DNA from: Paenibacillus auburnensis
Lineage (GTDB): Bacteria; Bacillota; Bacilli; Paenibacillales; Paenibacillaceae
Length of the DNA: 64,000 nucleotides
NCBI RefSeq assembly: GCF_927798115.1
Contig: NZ_CAKMMG010000002.1
Location: 454,834-518,833 of the forward strand
Direction of reading: 5' to 3'
This document shows, in pieces, positions 7,992-15,958 of the stretch; position 1 is the first letter of the stretch; every line of letters begins with the position of its first letter. The notes under the pieces were generated by a model. The model made no database searches, was not told the origin of the DNA, and was given only the letters and a program-made list of their open reading frames with translations. The position numbers and the translations under genes are program-made.

Positions 7992-9626
7992 TCATCTCCT
8001 ATTCTGTAGGTTACGCTGCCTGTCATAAGGCCTCATCTCATGCAGCTTAAGGGCTAATTGAAGCTCAAGCATATCGTCCCCGTCATCTGAGTTTAAGTTC
8101 AGCAGCTCGCAAGCACGTTCAATCCTGTAGGTCACGGTATTATAATGAGTGAACAATGCGGCTGAGGTTTTTTTTACATTGCGGCTGTTCTTGAAGTACT
8201 GGGTTAGCGTCTGAAGCAGGGATACGTTGTGCTTGCTGTCGTAATCAAGCAGGGGAATCAGATACTGATCCCGGTAATCCCGGATTTCTTCAAGCTCCGG
8301 CAAATGGTATAGCAGCCTGAAGACACCCAGTTTTCTATAATCTATAAACGGTTCCCGGAAATCGCAAATCTCGCGGATATGATAAATCTTCTTGGCAGAC
8401 TCGTAGCTGAAATGAACCAGATCAGGGCGGCTCACCTTCTCTCCGATACAGAAGACAAATGTATCTTTGGCACATACGTTATTCAGCTCCGTAAGCAGGC
8501 GCTGCAGAGTGCCGGCGAGCGGGCTGTCCCCGTTATCAGCTATCGTTACTGCCAGTTCGCCTTCCATGATCGTCATCTTCACATGCTGTAAATCTGACCT
8601 TGCCCTGATCCTCTTCACCGCCTGCTGCATCTGCTTAACCTCGGGCTTCATGTCCAGCCAGCCTACCACCGCTGCAGTCATTGCCTGATCAGGCAACGGA
8701 CAACCGCAGGCCTCAGCTCTCAGCTTCAGATCCTCACTGGCAACAATCCTGCCACTGATCCAATCCTGCAGGAACTGGTCCACATACTTCAGTTCGACTT
8801 CTCTGCGGGCGTTCGCATTGATCATTTCCAGTCCGACCAGAACACCTACACGGTCTATAGTCAGCTGATCGACCACGGTCAGTTCCTGGTTCCATTCAAG
8901 TAATATGAGCAGGCACTGATTCATCTGCTTGTCGTTGACTGCAGAGATATAAGCCCTGATCCGCCGCTCTCCAAGGGTAATGAAACAGATGCCGAGACTT
9001 GCCTCATCCCTAAGCTGAATCCAAATCGGAGACTGGCGGTGAAGCCCGAGCTCCTCAGCCTGCGGAGAGCAGAACACATGGTCCATATCATCCAGGAGCA
9101 CAATCGGATTGTGCAGCATCCCGTCTAGTGAGCGCAGAAAGTCCTCGATGCCGTCGCCGTGCAGCAATTGCTTCGACAGCTTCTGAAACCTACTCTGGAG
9201 CTGGGAGAGTTCCCTGGCTTCCTGAACCAGCACCCGTTCCATAATATCTCTGACCACATCAGAGAACGATGTGGACGAAGGCAATTCGAAAATCGGGAAA
9301 TCCAGCTGGTCGGCAAGCTCAAGCGCCCTGGCGGGAACCTCATCAATAAAACGCTTGGTCTTGATGCCCAGTGCGGAGACACCCTTCTGGTTCAGCTGCG
9401 GAATCATGTCTGAAATTAAATCAGGCTGGTCACGGAAAGGGAACCCGCTGGTAATCAGGAATTCCCCCGGCCGGACCCAATCAATTACATCCGGGACCTC
9501 CATCACATTTACGCGATTTATGTAACGGTGCAAACCGCCCGCTCCGGCAAGCACAACTGCTTCCTTGAGATCGGGAATCAACAGAATGTCGCTGCAGGTC
9601 AGGCCTGTGATTACATTGTTCGCCAT
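7992..9626 (-). CDS. PucR-family transcriptional regulator
   Basis: 544 residues. The N-terminal PucR domain (about 10-130) has the family pattern LAGAGGLHRYINRVNVMEVPDVIDWVRPGEFLITSGF. The middle is a GGDEF-like CdaR region. The C-terminal HTH_30 (about 470-535) includes LLQTLTQYFKNSRNVKKTSAALFTHYNTVTYRI. In B. subtilis PucR controls purine/ureide catabolism under nitrogen limitation. Here it is embedded between the cupin and allophanate hydrolase genes, so it probably responds to a pathway intermediate. The start ATG has GGAG 5 bp upstream. The stop is 4 bp from atzF and the start is 15 bp after the cupin gene, so it is co-transcribed with its likely targets. Confidence 0.92.
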   Translation of the reverse strand: MANNVITGLTCSDILLIPDLKEAVVLAGAGGLHRYINRVNVMEVPDVIDWVRPGEFLITSGFPFRDQPDLISDMIPQLNQKGVSALGIKTKRFIDEVPARALELADQLDFPIFELPSSTSFSDVVRDIMERVLVQEARELSQLQSRFQKLSKQLLHGDGIEDFLRSLDGMLHNPIVLLDDMDHVFCSPQAEELGLHRQSPIWIQLRDEASLGICFITLGERRIRAYISAVNDKQMNQCLLILLEWNQELTVVDQLTIDRVGVLVGLEMINANARREVELKYVDQFLQDWISGRIVASEDLKLRAEACGCPLPDQAMTAAVVGWLDMKPEVKQMQQAVKRIRARSDLQHVKMTIMEGELAVTIADNGDSPLAGTLQRLLTELNNVCAKDTFVFCIGEKVSRPDLVHFSYESAKKIYHIREICDFREPFIDYRKLGVFRLLYHLPELEEIRDYRDQYLIPLLDYDSKHNVSLLQTLTQYFKNSRNVKKTSAALFTHYNTVTYRIERACELLNLNSDDGDDMLELQLALKLHEMRPYDRQRNLQNRR

Positions 9627-9641
9627 GGAGCTCCGCCGCCT

Positions 9642-10073
9642 TTACTTTAGCTTTGAGGAATAGATATCTTCAATAATTGTTGTGCCGAAAAAGGAGTTTG
9701 GAGTTACCTGCGCTTCTGCCGGCAGAAAAATACTAATCTGCTCAGACGGAGAATCCCCGGCATTGGCTACCGAATGGACAACGCCTGCCGGCACATGAAA
9801 GGTATCTCCAGCCCTGTAGCTGCTCCACTCGCCGCCACTTAGCAGCTTAACCTCGCCTACAGTTATATGAATAATCTCGACCACGTCGTGATAATGGGGA
9901 ACCACCTGCCCGCCAACACCGAGCTTTTCCCATAAAATTGAGCTCATCCGTATTCCCAGCTTATCCGCTTGCGCCGCAGAGACAATCTCCCGGTGATACA
10001 GCTCAATATGGTTAGGCATTAGCTCCCATGTCATTTCCTCTGCCGTCAGAACCTCGGTTTCCTGTGTAAGCAT
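9642..10073 (-). CDS. Small cupin-domain protein of the cyanurate operon
   Basis: 143 residues, a single-domain cupin with both metal-binding motifs intact. Motif 1 is HYHDVVE (H60, H62, E66) and motif 2 is GDTFHVPAGVVHSVAN (H100). It has no signal peptide. The ribosome site is GGAGGA. It lies 24 bp after the ring-opening amidohydrolase gene and 15 bp before pucR. Its function is not established. Its place in the pathway makes a metal-dependent role plausible, for example on the unstable product 1-carboxybiuret, or as a ligand-binding accessory. That is inference, since single cupins have many activities. Confidence 0.85.
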   Translation of the reverse strand: MLTQETEVLTAEEMTWELMPNHIELYHREIVSAAQADKLGIRMSSILWEKLGVGGQVVPHYHDVVEIIHITVGEVKLLSGGEWSSYRAGDTFHVPAGVVHSVANAGDSPSEQISIFLPAEAQVTPNSFFGTTIIEDIYSSKLK

Positions 10074-10097
10074 ATGTCATTCCTCCATAAGAATAAT

Positions 10098-11171
10098 TTA
10101 TTGATTTCTGCGGAATACGGCCGCTACCGGTCCTCCGCCTGCAGGTCCCTGGTGCTCTCCGCCGCCGGATACATAGATCATTGGATCTCCGCATACATAA
10201 GCCAGAACACCGCCAACAACAGCACGCGCATGACGGGTATGGTTGATATCTGAATCATCGAGCATCGTGTGGCGCCGCTCCCTTACATAGCCTGTTGGGT
10301 CAGCCTCCGCTTTGGCCAGCACCTGAATCAGCTCATCTCCGGCATGCCGGTCGATCATGCGCTGTAGTGCCGCTCCGTCAATGGAGTCCTTCATGACATC
10401 ATGGTCAATATGATAAGGCCCCTCCGCTGCGGAAGAATTGCCGAATACAATGATCTCACAGCACGAAAGCTCACTCCCGGCAGACGTCGAAGCAACCGCG
10501 CTGTAAAGCTCCCAATTCACGCAGATTTCTTCATCCCGGATCCCCTCCCGGCAGACTTCGCCGAGCGCCACAGCAACGCCAAGGGCCGAAGCGCCTCTGG
10601 AATACCCCATGGATTTATAGGTATCCTCTGTCACAAGTACAGCATTTCTGCTATGGGCTCCATGAATTTGTTCTGCCGTCAGAAGCGGGCATTTGATCTG
10701 TACAAAATGCACATCCTCCGCAGTCGAAATACCGGCATCACGGACCGCACGGGACACCGCTTCAGCCACTGCATCCACCTGACTCAGACGCCCCAGCTCC
10801 TCCGGCAGGAAATCCCTCGTCCTGGAGACGCCAATCGCGAGTGATTTCAGCCCAAGCCCGGCTTCTCCCGCCTCAGTCAAACCGCTGCGGCTCATGATGG
10901 TGAAATGCGGGCTCAGTATACCTTCCGTGCCTCCTGACATGATATAGGACACAGCCGACTGGCTGTCAGCGGAATACGGAGCAAAAAACTGCTTCAAAGC
11001 CATCACCGCATACCCCCGGGTAAAATCATTTACACAGCCGTTACCTTCGGTCTTACCCAAGACGGCAACCACCTGAGCAGGATCAATGCTCCCGGCTTCA
11101 ATAGAAGCCCTAAGGCCTGACGTATCATGCGGTGAAGCGGCAGGCACTTTAATCACTGAGCATTTCATCAT
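10098..11171 (-). CDS. atzD: Ring-opening amidohydrolase, probable cyanuric acid amidohydrolase
   Basis: Opens the s-triazine ring of cyanuric acid to 1-carboxybiuret, which decarboxylates to biuret. The 357 residues form three homologous units of the AtzD/barbiturase fold, each giving a Ser-Lys pair. These are K40 (GKTEGNGCVNDFTRGYA) with S79 (MSGGTEG), K160 (QIKCPLL) with the serines of ASTSAGSE (228-233), and K287 with S335 (VSGGGEHQGPAGGG). Barbiturases share this fold, so sequence alone leaves that option open. Biuret hydrolase and allophanate hydrolase in the same operon favour cyanuric acid. The ATG at 11171 overlaps the permease stop by 4 bp (ATGA), and AAGGAG lies 9 bp upstream. Confidence 0.92.
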   Translation of the reverse strand: MMKCSVIKVPAASPHDTSGLRASIEAGSIDPAQVVAVLGKTEGNGCVNDFTRGYAVMALKQFFAPYSADSQSAVSYIMSGGTEGILSPHFTIMSRSGLTEAGEAGLGLKSLAIGVSRTRDFLPEELGRLSQVDAVAEAVSRAVRDAGISTAEDVHFVQIKCPLLTAEQIHGAHSRNAVLVTEDTYKSMGYSRGASALGVAVALGEVCREGIRDEEICVNWELYSAVASTSAGSELSCCEIIVFGNSSAAEGPYHIDHDVMKDSIDGAALQRMIDRHAGDELIQVLAKAEADPTGYVRERRHTMLDDSDINHTRHARAVVGGVLAYVCGDPMIYVSGGGEHQGPAGGGPVAAVFRRNQ

Positions 11172-11920
11172 AGATCATCGCTCCTTGTCCAAAAGATGAC
11201 TTTCTTCTCCAGCAGTCCGATACACCAGAACAGCAGCAGCCCGCAGGCCGCCGAAGCTATAATCGCCGAAAACATCACCGGTGTATCCATATGATAGGAC
11301 GAGACCAGAACAACGTATCCAAGTCCCTTATTCGCGCCGACGAATTCGCCGACAATAGCTCCCACGATCGCCAGGGAGGTCGAGATTTTGAGTGCTGAGA
11401 AAATATACGGCAGACTTGTCGGCAGGCGCAGCTTCCAGAAAATTTCCCATTTCGTCCCTTTATAAGTAGCAAATAGCTCCCAGGCCTCATATTCAATCGC
11501 CTTGAGTCCCTTAACACTGTTCACCAGTATCGGGAAAAAGCAGATAAGCGTAGACGCTACTACCTTGGAGGAATACCCGGTACCAAGCCACACCACCAGC
11601 AGAGGAGCCAGAGCCACAAGCGGTGTTGTCTTGAGGGCAATCGCCAGCGGAAAAGCCCCCTTCTCGATCGGTTTGGAATGCACGAAGATAACGGCTGTAA
11701 TAAATCCCAGAATGTTGGCCAGCATAAATCCGGCCAGAGACTCCATCAGGGTAACAAGCATATGTGAGCCTAATGAGGCTTCAACCGCTGATAAGACCGC
11801 AGTGGGGGCAGGCAGCAGATATACAGGAATGGAGAAGAGGCGTACGGCCAGTTCCCAGAGCACCAGAAACCCCAGGCCGAATCCGAGCGGATACAGGCTG
11901 TCTTTAAACTTGGCTGTCAT
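11168..11920 (-). CDS. ABC transporter permease (SsuC/TauC/ThiX type)
   Basis: 250 residues with about six membrane helices. The inner-membrane permease loop WEIFWKLRLPTSLPYIFSALKISTSLAIVGAIVGE, typical of the nitrate/sulfonate/taurine/pyrimidine importer family, docks the ATPase. It overlaps the ATPase gene upstream by 4 bp and the amidohydrolase gene downstream by 4 bp, so translation is coupled along this stretch. It is the membrane part of the operon's importer, with substrate-binding protein 12750-13754 and ATPase 11917-12738. The likely cargo, from context only, is cyanuric acid or a related ureide. Confidence 0.93.
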   Translation of the reverse strand: MTAKFKDSLYPLGFGLGFLVLWELAVRLFSIPVYLLPAPTAVLSAVEASLGSHMLVTLMESLAGFMLANILGFITAVIFVHSKPIEKGAFPLAIALKTTPLVALAPLLVVWLGTGYSSKVVASTLICFFPILVNSVKGLKAIEYEAWELFATYKGTKWEIFWKLRLPTSLPYIFSALKISTSLAIVGAIVGEFVGANKGLGYVVLVSSYHMDTPVMFSAIIASAACGLLLFWCIGLLEKKVIFWTRSDDL

Positions 11921-12738
11921 AAATGCTTCACCCTCTTTCTCAGTTCCTTGACCGTATAGTGGAATTCCGGCAGCTCTTCCATCCCGGCCTCCCGTGGCGA
12001 GGGTAACGGAACCTGGATAACATCCGTAACTCCAGCTGGCCGGGGCGACATCATCACCACCCGGTCAGACAGCAGCACCGACTCCTGAATCGAATGTGTA
12101 ACCATAACAATGCTGCTTAGGCTGGTTTCGGGGCTCTCCCATAAGCGGAGCAGCTCGAAATTCAGCTTCTCCCGGGTCAACTCATCAAGCGCACCAAAGG
12201 GCTCATCCATCAAGAGCACCGTCGGATCGGCTGCAAGCGCCCTGGCAATCGCCGCCCGCTGCTGCATGCCGCCGCTCAGTTGGTGCGGAAAATGATTCAT
12301 AAAATCCTGCAGCCCTACCAGCCGCAGTGCACTTTCCGCCTTTTCCCGCGCTTCTTGCTTTGTGAACTTCTTCTTGTTCCCGAGTTCGAGCGGAAGAGTG
12401 ACATTCTGAACTGCCGTCAGCCAAGGCATGAGCACCGGCTTCTGAAAAACCATTCCCAGTGACAGATCGGAAGAAGTATAAGTGACCTGCCCTCCCTTGT
12501 CGGGACCGAGCAGCTGAAGCATCAGCCTCAGCATGGTCGATTTTCCGCAACCGCTCGGCCCCAAGATGGAAATGAATTCATTCCGGTATACATCCAGATT
12601 TACCTGGTTAAGCACCTGCACCTCTCCAAAGGACAGAGAGCAGTCTGATAACGAGAGCATCACTTCACGCTCTTTGGATTCCTGTAAGGGACGATGTTCT
12701 GCAATGAAGTTCTTCTGTTCCTTAATTACCGCCGTCAT
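11917..12738 (-). CDS. ABC transporter ATP-binding protein (SsuB/TauB type)
   Basis: 273 residues. The nucleotide-binding domain has Walker A GPSGCGKST (about 60-68), a Q-loop at VFQKPVLMPW, signature LSGGMQQR, Walker B VLLMDEPFGALD and the switch His in VTHSI. The ribosome site TAGGAGGC precedes the ATG, and the start is 11 bp after the substrate-binding gene. Unlike the four carbohydrate importers elsewhere in the window, this importer carries its own ATPase. Confidence 0.95.
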   Translation of the reverse strand: MTAVIKEQKNFIAEHRPLQESKEREVMLSLSDCSLSFGEVQVLNQVNLDVYRNEFISILGPSGCGKSTMLRLMLQLLGPDKGGQVTYTSSDLSLGMVFQKPVLMPWLTAVQNVTLPLELGNKKKFTKQEAREKAESALRLVGLQDFMNHFPHQLSGGMQQRAAIARALAADPTVLLMDEPFGALDELTREKLNFELLRLWESPETSLSSIVMVTHSIQESVLLSDRVVMMSPRPAGVTDVIQVPLPSPREAGMEELPEFHYTVKELRKRVKHL

Positions 12739-12749
12739 AAGACCGCCTC

Positions 12750-13754
12750 CTACTCCAGGTATTCGTTCGTAAACAGTGACTTCAGATCCTGCTCTTTCTT
12801 CACAAAACCAAGCTCAATCAGACTCTTCTGCAGGGTACCCCATGCCTCCTCCTCCGTCGAACCGAGCGGCAACTGCTCCGGCTCCAGCAGCGGAATGCTG
12901 GCCTTCATCATTGCTACCTCATGATCCAGATCCAGCTTGTCCCCAAATTTCAAACCGAATTCCGCCGCTTCCTCCGGGTTTTTCAGTGCATAATCCCAGC
13001 CTTTCATGGAAGCCTGCACAAAGCTCTTGACCATCTCAGGATCTTTTTCAATGACAGATTCAGTAGTAAACAGCGTATCCGCATAGAAATTGATGCCGTA
13101 GTCATTCGGATCAATAATGTTTACCTCTTTGCCCTGCTCCTGCACAGCCAGTACTTCATTGATTACGTACCCCGGCCACGCCTTCACCTGCCCGGTCAAC
13201 AGCGGACTAAGATCATATTTAATCGGCATTTCCTCAATTTCTGAGGTTTTGATGCCTGCGCTTTTCTCCATAGCCCGGAACGTCAGCTCTTCATTGCCGC
13301 CCAGCTTAATGCCTACCTTCTGGCCGACAAGATCCTCCATTGTGGAAATACCCGACTCTTTCAGCGCGAACATCACAAAGGGTGTTTTGCGGTAAATCGT
13401 CGATACTGCCTTGACAGGTACTCCCTTTTCTCTGGCAATAATAATCTGATCCGCCCCGGTTACCCCAAACTGCTCACTGCCGGAAGCCACCATCTGTACC
13501 GACGGAAAATCCGATCCCCCCGGCCGAATCTCCACATCCAGTCCTGCATCCTTGTAAAAACCTTTCTCAACAGCGGTATAAAAACCGGCGAATTGCGCCT
13601 GATGAATCCATTTTAGTCTCAGTACAACCTTCTTTAGCTTCCCCGAATCCCCCTGACCATCAGCTTTGAGGGTTTCTCCGGAGCCGCAGGCGGTAAGCAG
13701 CAGCATAAGTGACGATAACAGGACGAGCATTGCTTTTCTGGACATTTTCCACAT
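12750..13754 (-). CDS. NMT1/THI5-like substrate-binding lipoprotein
   Basis: 334 residues. A lipoprotein signal peptide (MWKMSRKAMLVLLSSLMLLLTAC) has the lipobox LTAC. The mature part matches the NMT1/THI5 family: VVLRLKWIHQAQFAGFYTAVEKGFYKDAGLDV, then SGSEQFGVTGADQIIIAREKG. Family members bind small heterocycles such as hydroxymethylpyrimidine, or sulfonates and nitrate. A planar triazine would fit, but this is inferred from the operon. The start at 13754 is chosen for GGGGGGA 7 bp upstream. The longer frame has no ribosome site. It is 35 bp after the biuret hydrolase gene. Confidence 0.93.
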   Translation of the reverse strand: MWKMSRKAMLVLLSSLMLLLTACGSGETLKADGQGDSGKLKKVVLRLKWIHQAQFAGFYTAVEKGFYKDAGLDVEIRPGGSDFPSVQMVASGSEQFGVTGADQIIIAREKGVPVKAVSTIYRKTPFVMFALKESGISTMEDLVGQKVGIKLGGNEELTFRAMEKSAGIKTSEIEEMPIKYDLSPLLTGQVKAWPGYVINEVLAVQEQGKEVNIIDPNDYGINFYADTLFTTESVIEKDPEMVKSFVQASMKGWDYALKNPEEAAEFGLKFGDKLDLDHEVAMMKASIPLLEPEQLPLGSTEEEAWGTLQKSLIELGFVKKEQDLKSLFTNEYLE

Positions 13755-13789
13755 ATGATATCCCCCCATTAGGTTGTAATTGTGTTGGC

Positions 13790-14473
13790 CTAATACTGCT
13801 CCAGTGCTTTGAGAACCTCTCCGGAATGGCTTACACTCCCGAATACGCCTCCCTGCATCTTCACCATTTCAAGCGCGGCCTGATGATTGCGGGGATCAGT
13901 TGCTCCAGTGCAGTCCTCTAAGATTAGACATTCGTACCCCCTGTCATTCGCTTCCCGCATAGTGGTGTGAACACATACATCCGTAGTGATTCCTGTAAGA
14001 ATCAGGTGGGTGATTCCCCTGTTCTTCAATATCAAATCAAGATCAGTTGCATAAAAGCTTCCCTTTCCGGGCTTATCGATAATAAATTCCCCTGGCTCGG
14101 GTGCAAGATCCTCAATTATCTGCCAGCCGGGTTCGCCCCGGACTAAAATACGTCCTGCAGGGCCTTCCGACCCGATCTCTGCCCCAATCTGCCTGCTGCG
14201 CCACCGCTTGTTGGCTGGCAGGTCCGATAAATCCGGTTTATGTCCTTCCCTCGTATGAATAATAGTAAATCCTTCAACACATCGGATACGCTCCAGCAAC
14301 CGTTGAATCGGTTTAATGGCCTTAGCTGTCAGGGAAAGATCGTAACCCATCTGCTCTACGTACCCTCCCTTACCGCAAAAGTCCGTTTGCATATCGATAA
14401 TCATAAGCGCCGTCTTCCGGGGAATCATGGCTCCGTCGTAAGGCCACACATAAGGCGATGCTGTGATCTGCAT
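13790..14473 (-). CDS. biuH: Biuret hydrolase (isochorismatase-like cysteine hydrolase)
   Basis: Converts biuret to allophanate and ammonia. It has 227 residues in the isochorismatase-like fold, with the Asp-Lys-Cys triad visible: D27 (LMIIDMQTDFCGKGGYVEQMGYDLS), K134 (IIDKPGKGSF) and C167 (GITTDVCVHTTMREANDRGYECL). Several blocks match what I remember of Rhizobium BiuH, including HTREGHKPDLSDLPANKRWRS and VKMQGGVFGSVS. The related RutB and carbamoylsarcosine hydrolase lack these blocks. The start at 14473 is set by GGGAGG 10 bp upstream. The earlier ATG has no ribosome site. It is the first gene of the eight-gene operon. Confidence 0.93.
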   Translation of the reverse strand: MQITASPYVWPYDGAMIPRKTALMIIDMQTDFCGKGGYVEQMGYDLSLTAKAIKPIQRLLERIRCVEGFTIIHTREGHKPDLSDLPANKRWRSRQIGAEIGSEGPAGRILVRGEPGWQIIEDLAPEPGEFIIDKPGKGSFYATDLDLILKNRGITHLILTGITTDVCVHTTMREANDRGYECLILEDCTGATDPRNHQAALEMVKMQGGVFGSVSHSGEVLKALEQY

Positions 14474-14549
14474 ACTATCGTTTCCTCCCTGCATTAGATA
14501 CTTTATTTACGTTAATTTATATAACATTATCACCTATCTCCTTCTTATG

Positions 14550-14566
14550 AGTTAGATTATATTACA
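14550..14566. promoter_or_regulatory. GlnR/TnrA-like box, proximal
   Basis: AGTTAGATTATATTACA resembles the GlnR/TnrA consensus TGTNAN7TNACA, with one mismatch in the core (first T). It lies 77 bp before biuH. On the minus strand it contains TATAAT. It pairs with a near-identical box 95 bp further upstream. The match is by eye. Confidence 0.5.
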
Positions 14567-14604
14567 ACAAATTTCGTATGTCTTCGTTTTTATTACAATA
14601 TTAA

Positions 14605-14632
14605 ACTATATATATTCGTTTTATTTCACAAA
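14605..14632 (-). promoter_or_regulatory. Candidate promoter of the cyanurate operon
   Basis: Minus-strand TTTGTG (14632-14627) and TATAGT (14610-14605) are 16 bp apart. The -35 element is weak, as expected for an activated promoter. The predicted start near 14598 places the distal GlnR/TnrA-like box about 55 bp upstream, close to the usual position for TnrA activation. Transcript mapping would be needed to confirm it. Confidence 0.35.
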
Positions 14633-14644
14633 CATATCATTTTA

Positions 14645-14661
14645 GGTTATATTATATTACA
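14645..14661. promoter_or_regulatory. GlnR/TnrA-like box, distal
   Basis: GGTTATATTATATTACA matches TGTNAN7TNACA with one mismatch in the core. It differs from the proximal box (14550-14566) at only two of 17 positions. It sits in a very AT-rich stretch (14520-14690), so chance matches are easier. The paired occurrence and the nitrogen-salvage operon raise its weight. Confidence 0.5.
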
Positions 14662-14819
14662 CAAAATAGCTCTTTATCGCAGTTTTTTAGATGGATATTG
14701 GATATGAGCAAATTGCCCTTGGACCAGCACTTTGTACGAAGTCTCCGGATATTCCGGATTGTTGTACCCCTTACTCCGGCTGCACAGCCGCCATCATGCA
14801 GGCAGGCAAATTTCCATAA
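14662..14819. other. Gap with no supported gene
   Basis: Apart from the operon control region before it and the terminator after it, this stretch shows no credible gene. A plus-strand frame here runs straight across the terminator and into the MarR gene in antisense. Confidence 0.5.
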
Positions 14820-14857
14820 CAAAAAAGCCTTGCGGAGAAAATCCCCTACAAGGCTTC
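14820..14857 (-). terminator. Terminator of the MarR gene pair
   Basis: Minus-strand arms AAGCCTTG and CAAGGCTT flank a 16-nt loop and are followed by TTTTTTG. It begins 9 bp after the stop of the MarR gene at 14866. Confidence 0.85.
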
Positions 14858-14865
14858 GTGTGTCG

Positions 14866-15387
14866 TTAACCTATTTCTGCCGCCTGCAATTCTCCGGCCG
14901 ACTGCTCGGCCGTGAACCGCTGCCTTACCTCATCCACCACAGTCCGCAGTCGCTCACAGGTGACAATCAGCTGGTCGACCTCTTCCCGGCCCACCTTGTC
15001 AACAATCTCGCTTAGAATGCAGGAATACCGTTCCATTTTTTGTTCGAAAACCAGCCGCCCCTGCTCCGTCAAGCTGATATAGATCACCCGCCGGTCTGTT
15101 TCGGACATGACGCGCGCGACATAGCCTTTCTCTTCCAGAGAGCTGACAGCCTGCGAAGCGGTCGGTCTGCTGATTTGCAGCAGCTCGCTTAATTTGGATA
15201 CCATTACCCCCGGGTATTCCGGTGCAACCGGTTCTAACCGTTCTTTCTTCATCATGATATGGATGACGAACATCATGAGAAATTCCCCGTGGGGAATAGA
15301 ATCATTCCATTTGGTGCGTGTGGCCAGGCGTTTGATATTCTCGAATGCGATAAGCAGCTTTTCTTCTTGAAGATCCTGGGTATTCAT
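14866..15387 (-). CDS. MarR-family transcriptional regulator
   Basis: 173 residues. The winged helix-turn-helix lies at about 65-130 (VSKLSELLQISRPTASQAVSSLEEKGYVARVMSETDRRVIYISLTEQG), flanked by dimerisation helices. The ribosome site CCGGAGGT precedes the ATG. It follows another MarR gene by 36 bp on the same strand, and the pair ends in a shared terminator. Pairs of MarR genes often control efflux or stress genes, but no target is adjacent here on the same strand. The ligand and regulon are unknown. Confidence 0.9.
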   Translation of the reverse strand: MNTQDLQEEKLLIAFENIKRLATRTKWNDSIPHGEFLMMFVIHIMMKKERLEPVAPEYPGVMVSKLSELLQISRPTASQAVSSLEEKGYVARVMSETDRRVIYISLTEQGRLVFEQKMERYSCILSEIVDKVGREEVDQLIVTCERLRTVVDEVRQRFTAEQSAGELQAAEIG

Positions 15388-15423
15388 AAGACACCTCCGG
15401 TTATAAAAGTCTGACTATTACGT

Positions 15424-15855
15424 TTACATCACCCGGAAAATTGCTTCATTCAGTTTCTGCAGCAGCTGGCCGAAATGTTCACGTTCCTCTTCGCTCCAGT
15501 CCTCGAGCAGCTGTCCGATTTTGTCCTGGCGGATGTCTGTGTCCTTCTTCAGCATGTCCGCGCCTAACTCAGTGATCTGCAGCGTATAGGCTCTGCCGTC
15601 CAAAGGATCTGGTATACGGGTCACATACCCTTTCTGCTCAAGTGCCGAAGCCTGCCTGCTGATCGTAGAAATATCTAGGTGAAACTCATCGGCCAGCGCC
15701 TTCACCCCGGCGGAGCCGTTCGAGGCAATCTGATGCAGCAGCAGATAGGCAGAGTGGTCCAGGATGCCGTATTTTTTGTAGGTGCTGATCGAAGTCAGCC
15801 GGCGGCTGAGAATGGCCATCTCCAGTTCAATCGTTTCTAACGGGCGTTTGTCCAT
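15424..15855 (-). CDS. MarR-family transcriptional regulator
   Basis: 143 residues from the ATG at 15855. A TTG twelve bases earlier abuts the AAAGAAAGG ribosome site and is less likely. The winged helix is VKALADEFHLDISTISRQASALEQKGYVTRIPDPLDGRAYTLQITELG (about 50-100), with C-terminal dimerisation helices. Its promoter region, shared with the divergent CBS-domain gene, holds a perfect 17-bp palindrome and an extra half site (15947-15986), a strong candidate for autoregulation. It is probably co-transcribed with the MarR gene downstream. Confidence 0.9.
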   Translation of the reverse strand: MDKRPLETIELEMAILSRRLTSISTYKKYGILDHSAYLLLHQIASNGSAGVKALADEFHLDISTISRQASALEQKGYVTRIPDPLDGRAYTLQITELGADMLKKDTDIRQDKIGQLLEDWSEEEREHFGQLLQKLNEAIFRVM

Positions 15856-15930
15856 GATGTGCAGCAACCTTTCTTTCCACTCTTTTCTCTATGAATAACA
15901 GCTTAAACTAGTTGTAAGATGCAGCGGTCA

Positions 15931-15958
15931 TTGACTTCGCACATGCAACTTGTATAAT
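15931..15958 (+). promoter_or_regulatory. Promoter of the CBS-domain gene
   Basis: TTGACT (15931-15936) and a perfect TATAAT (15953-15958) are 16 bp apart. The -10 lies inside the MarR-type palindrome, so binding there would block it. Confidence 0.65.

Noticed and set aside
7988..8026. N-terminal extension of allophanate hydrolase
   Set aside because: It overlaps pucR, lacks a ribosome site and is not part of the amidase fold. The ATG at 7987 has GGAGA at good spacing.
14510..14535. Six-codon leader peptide frame (MLYKLT) after AAGGAGATAGG
   Set aside because: It has a ribosome-site-like sequence but no attenuator structure or relevant codons. Chance is likely in such AT-rich DNA.
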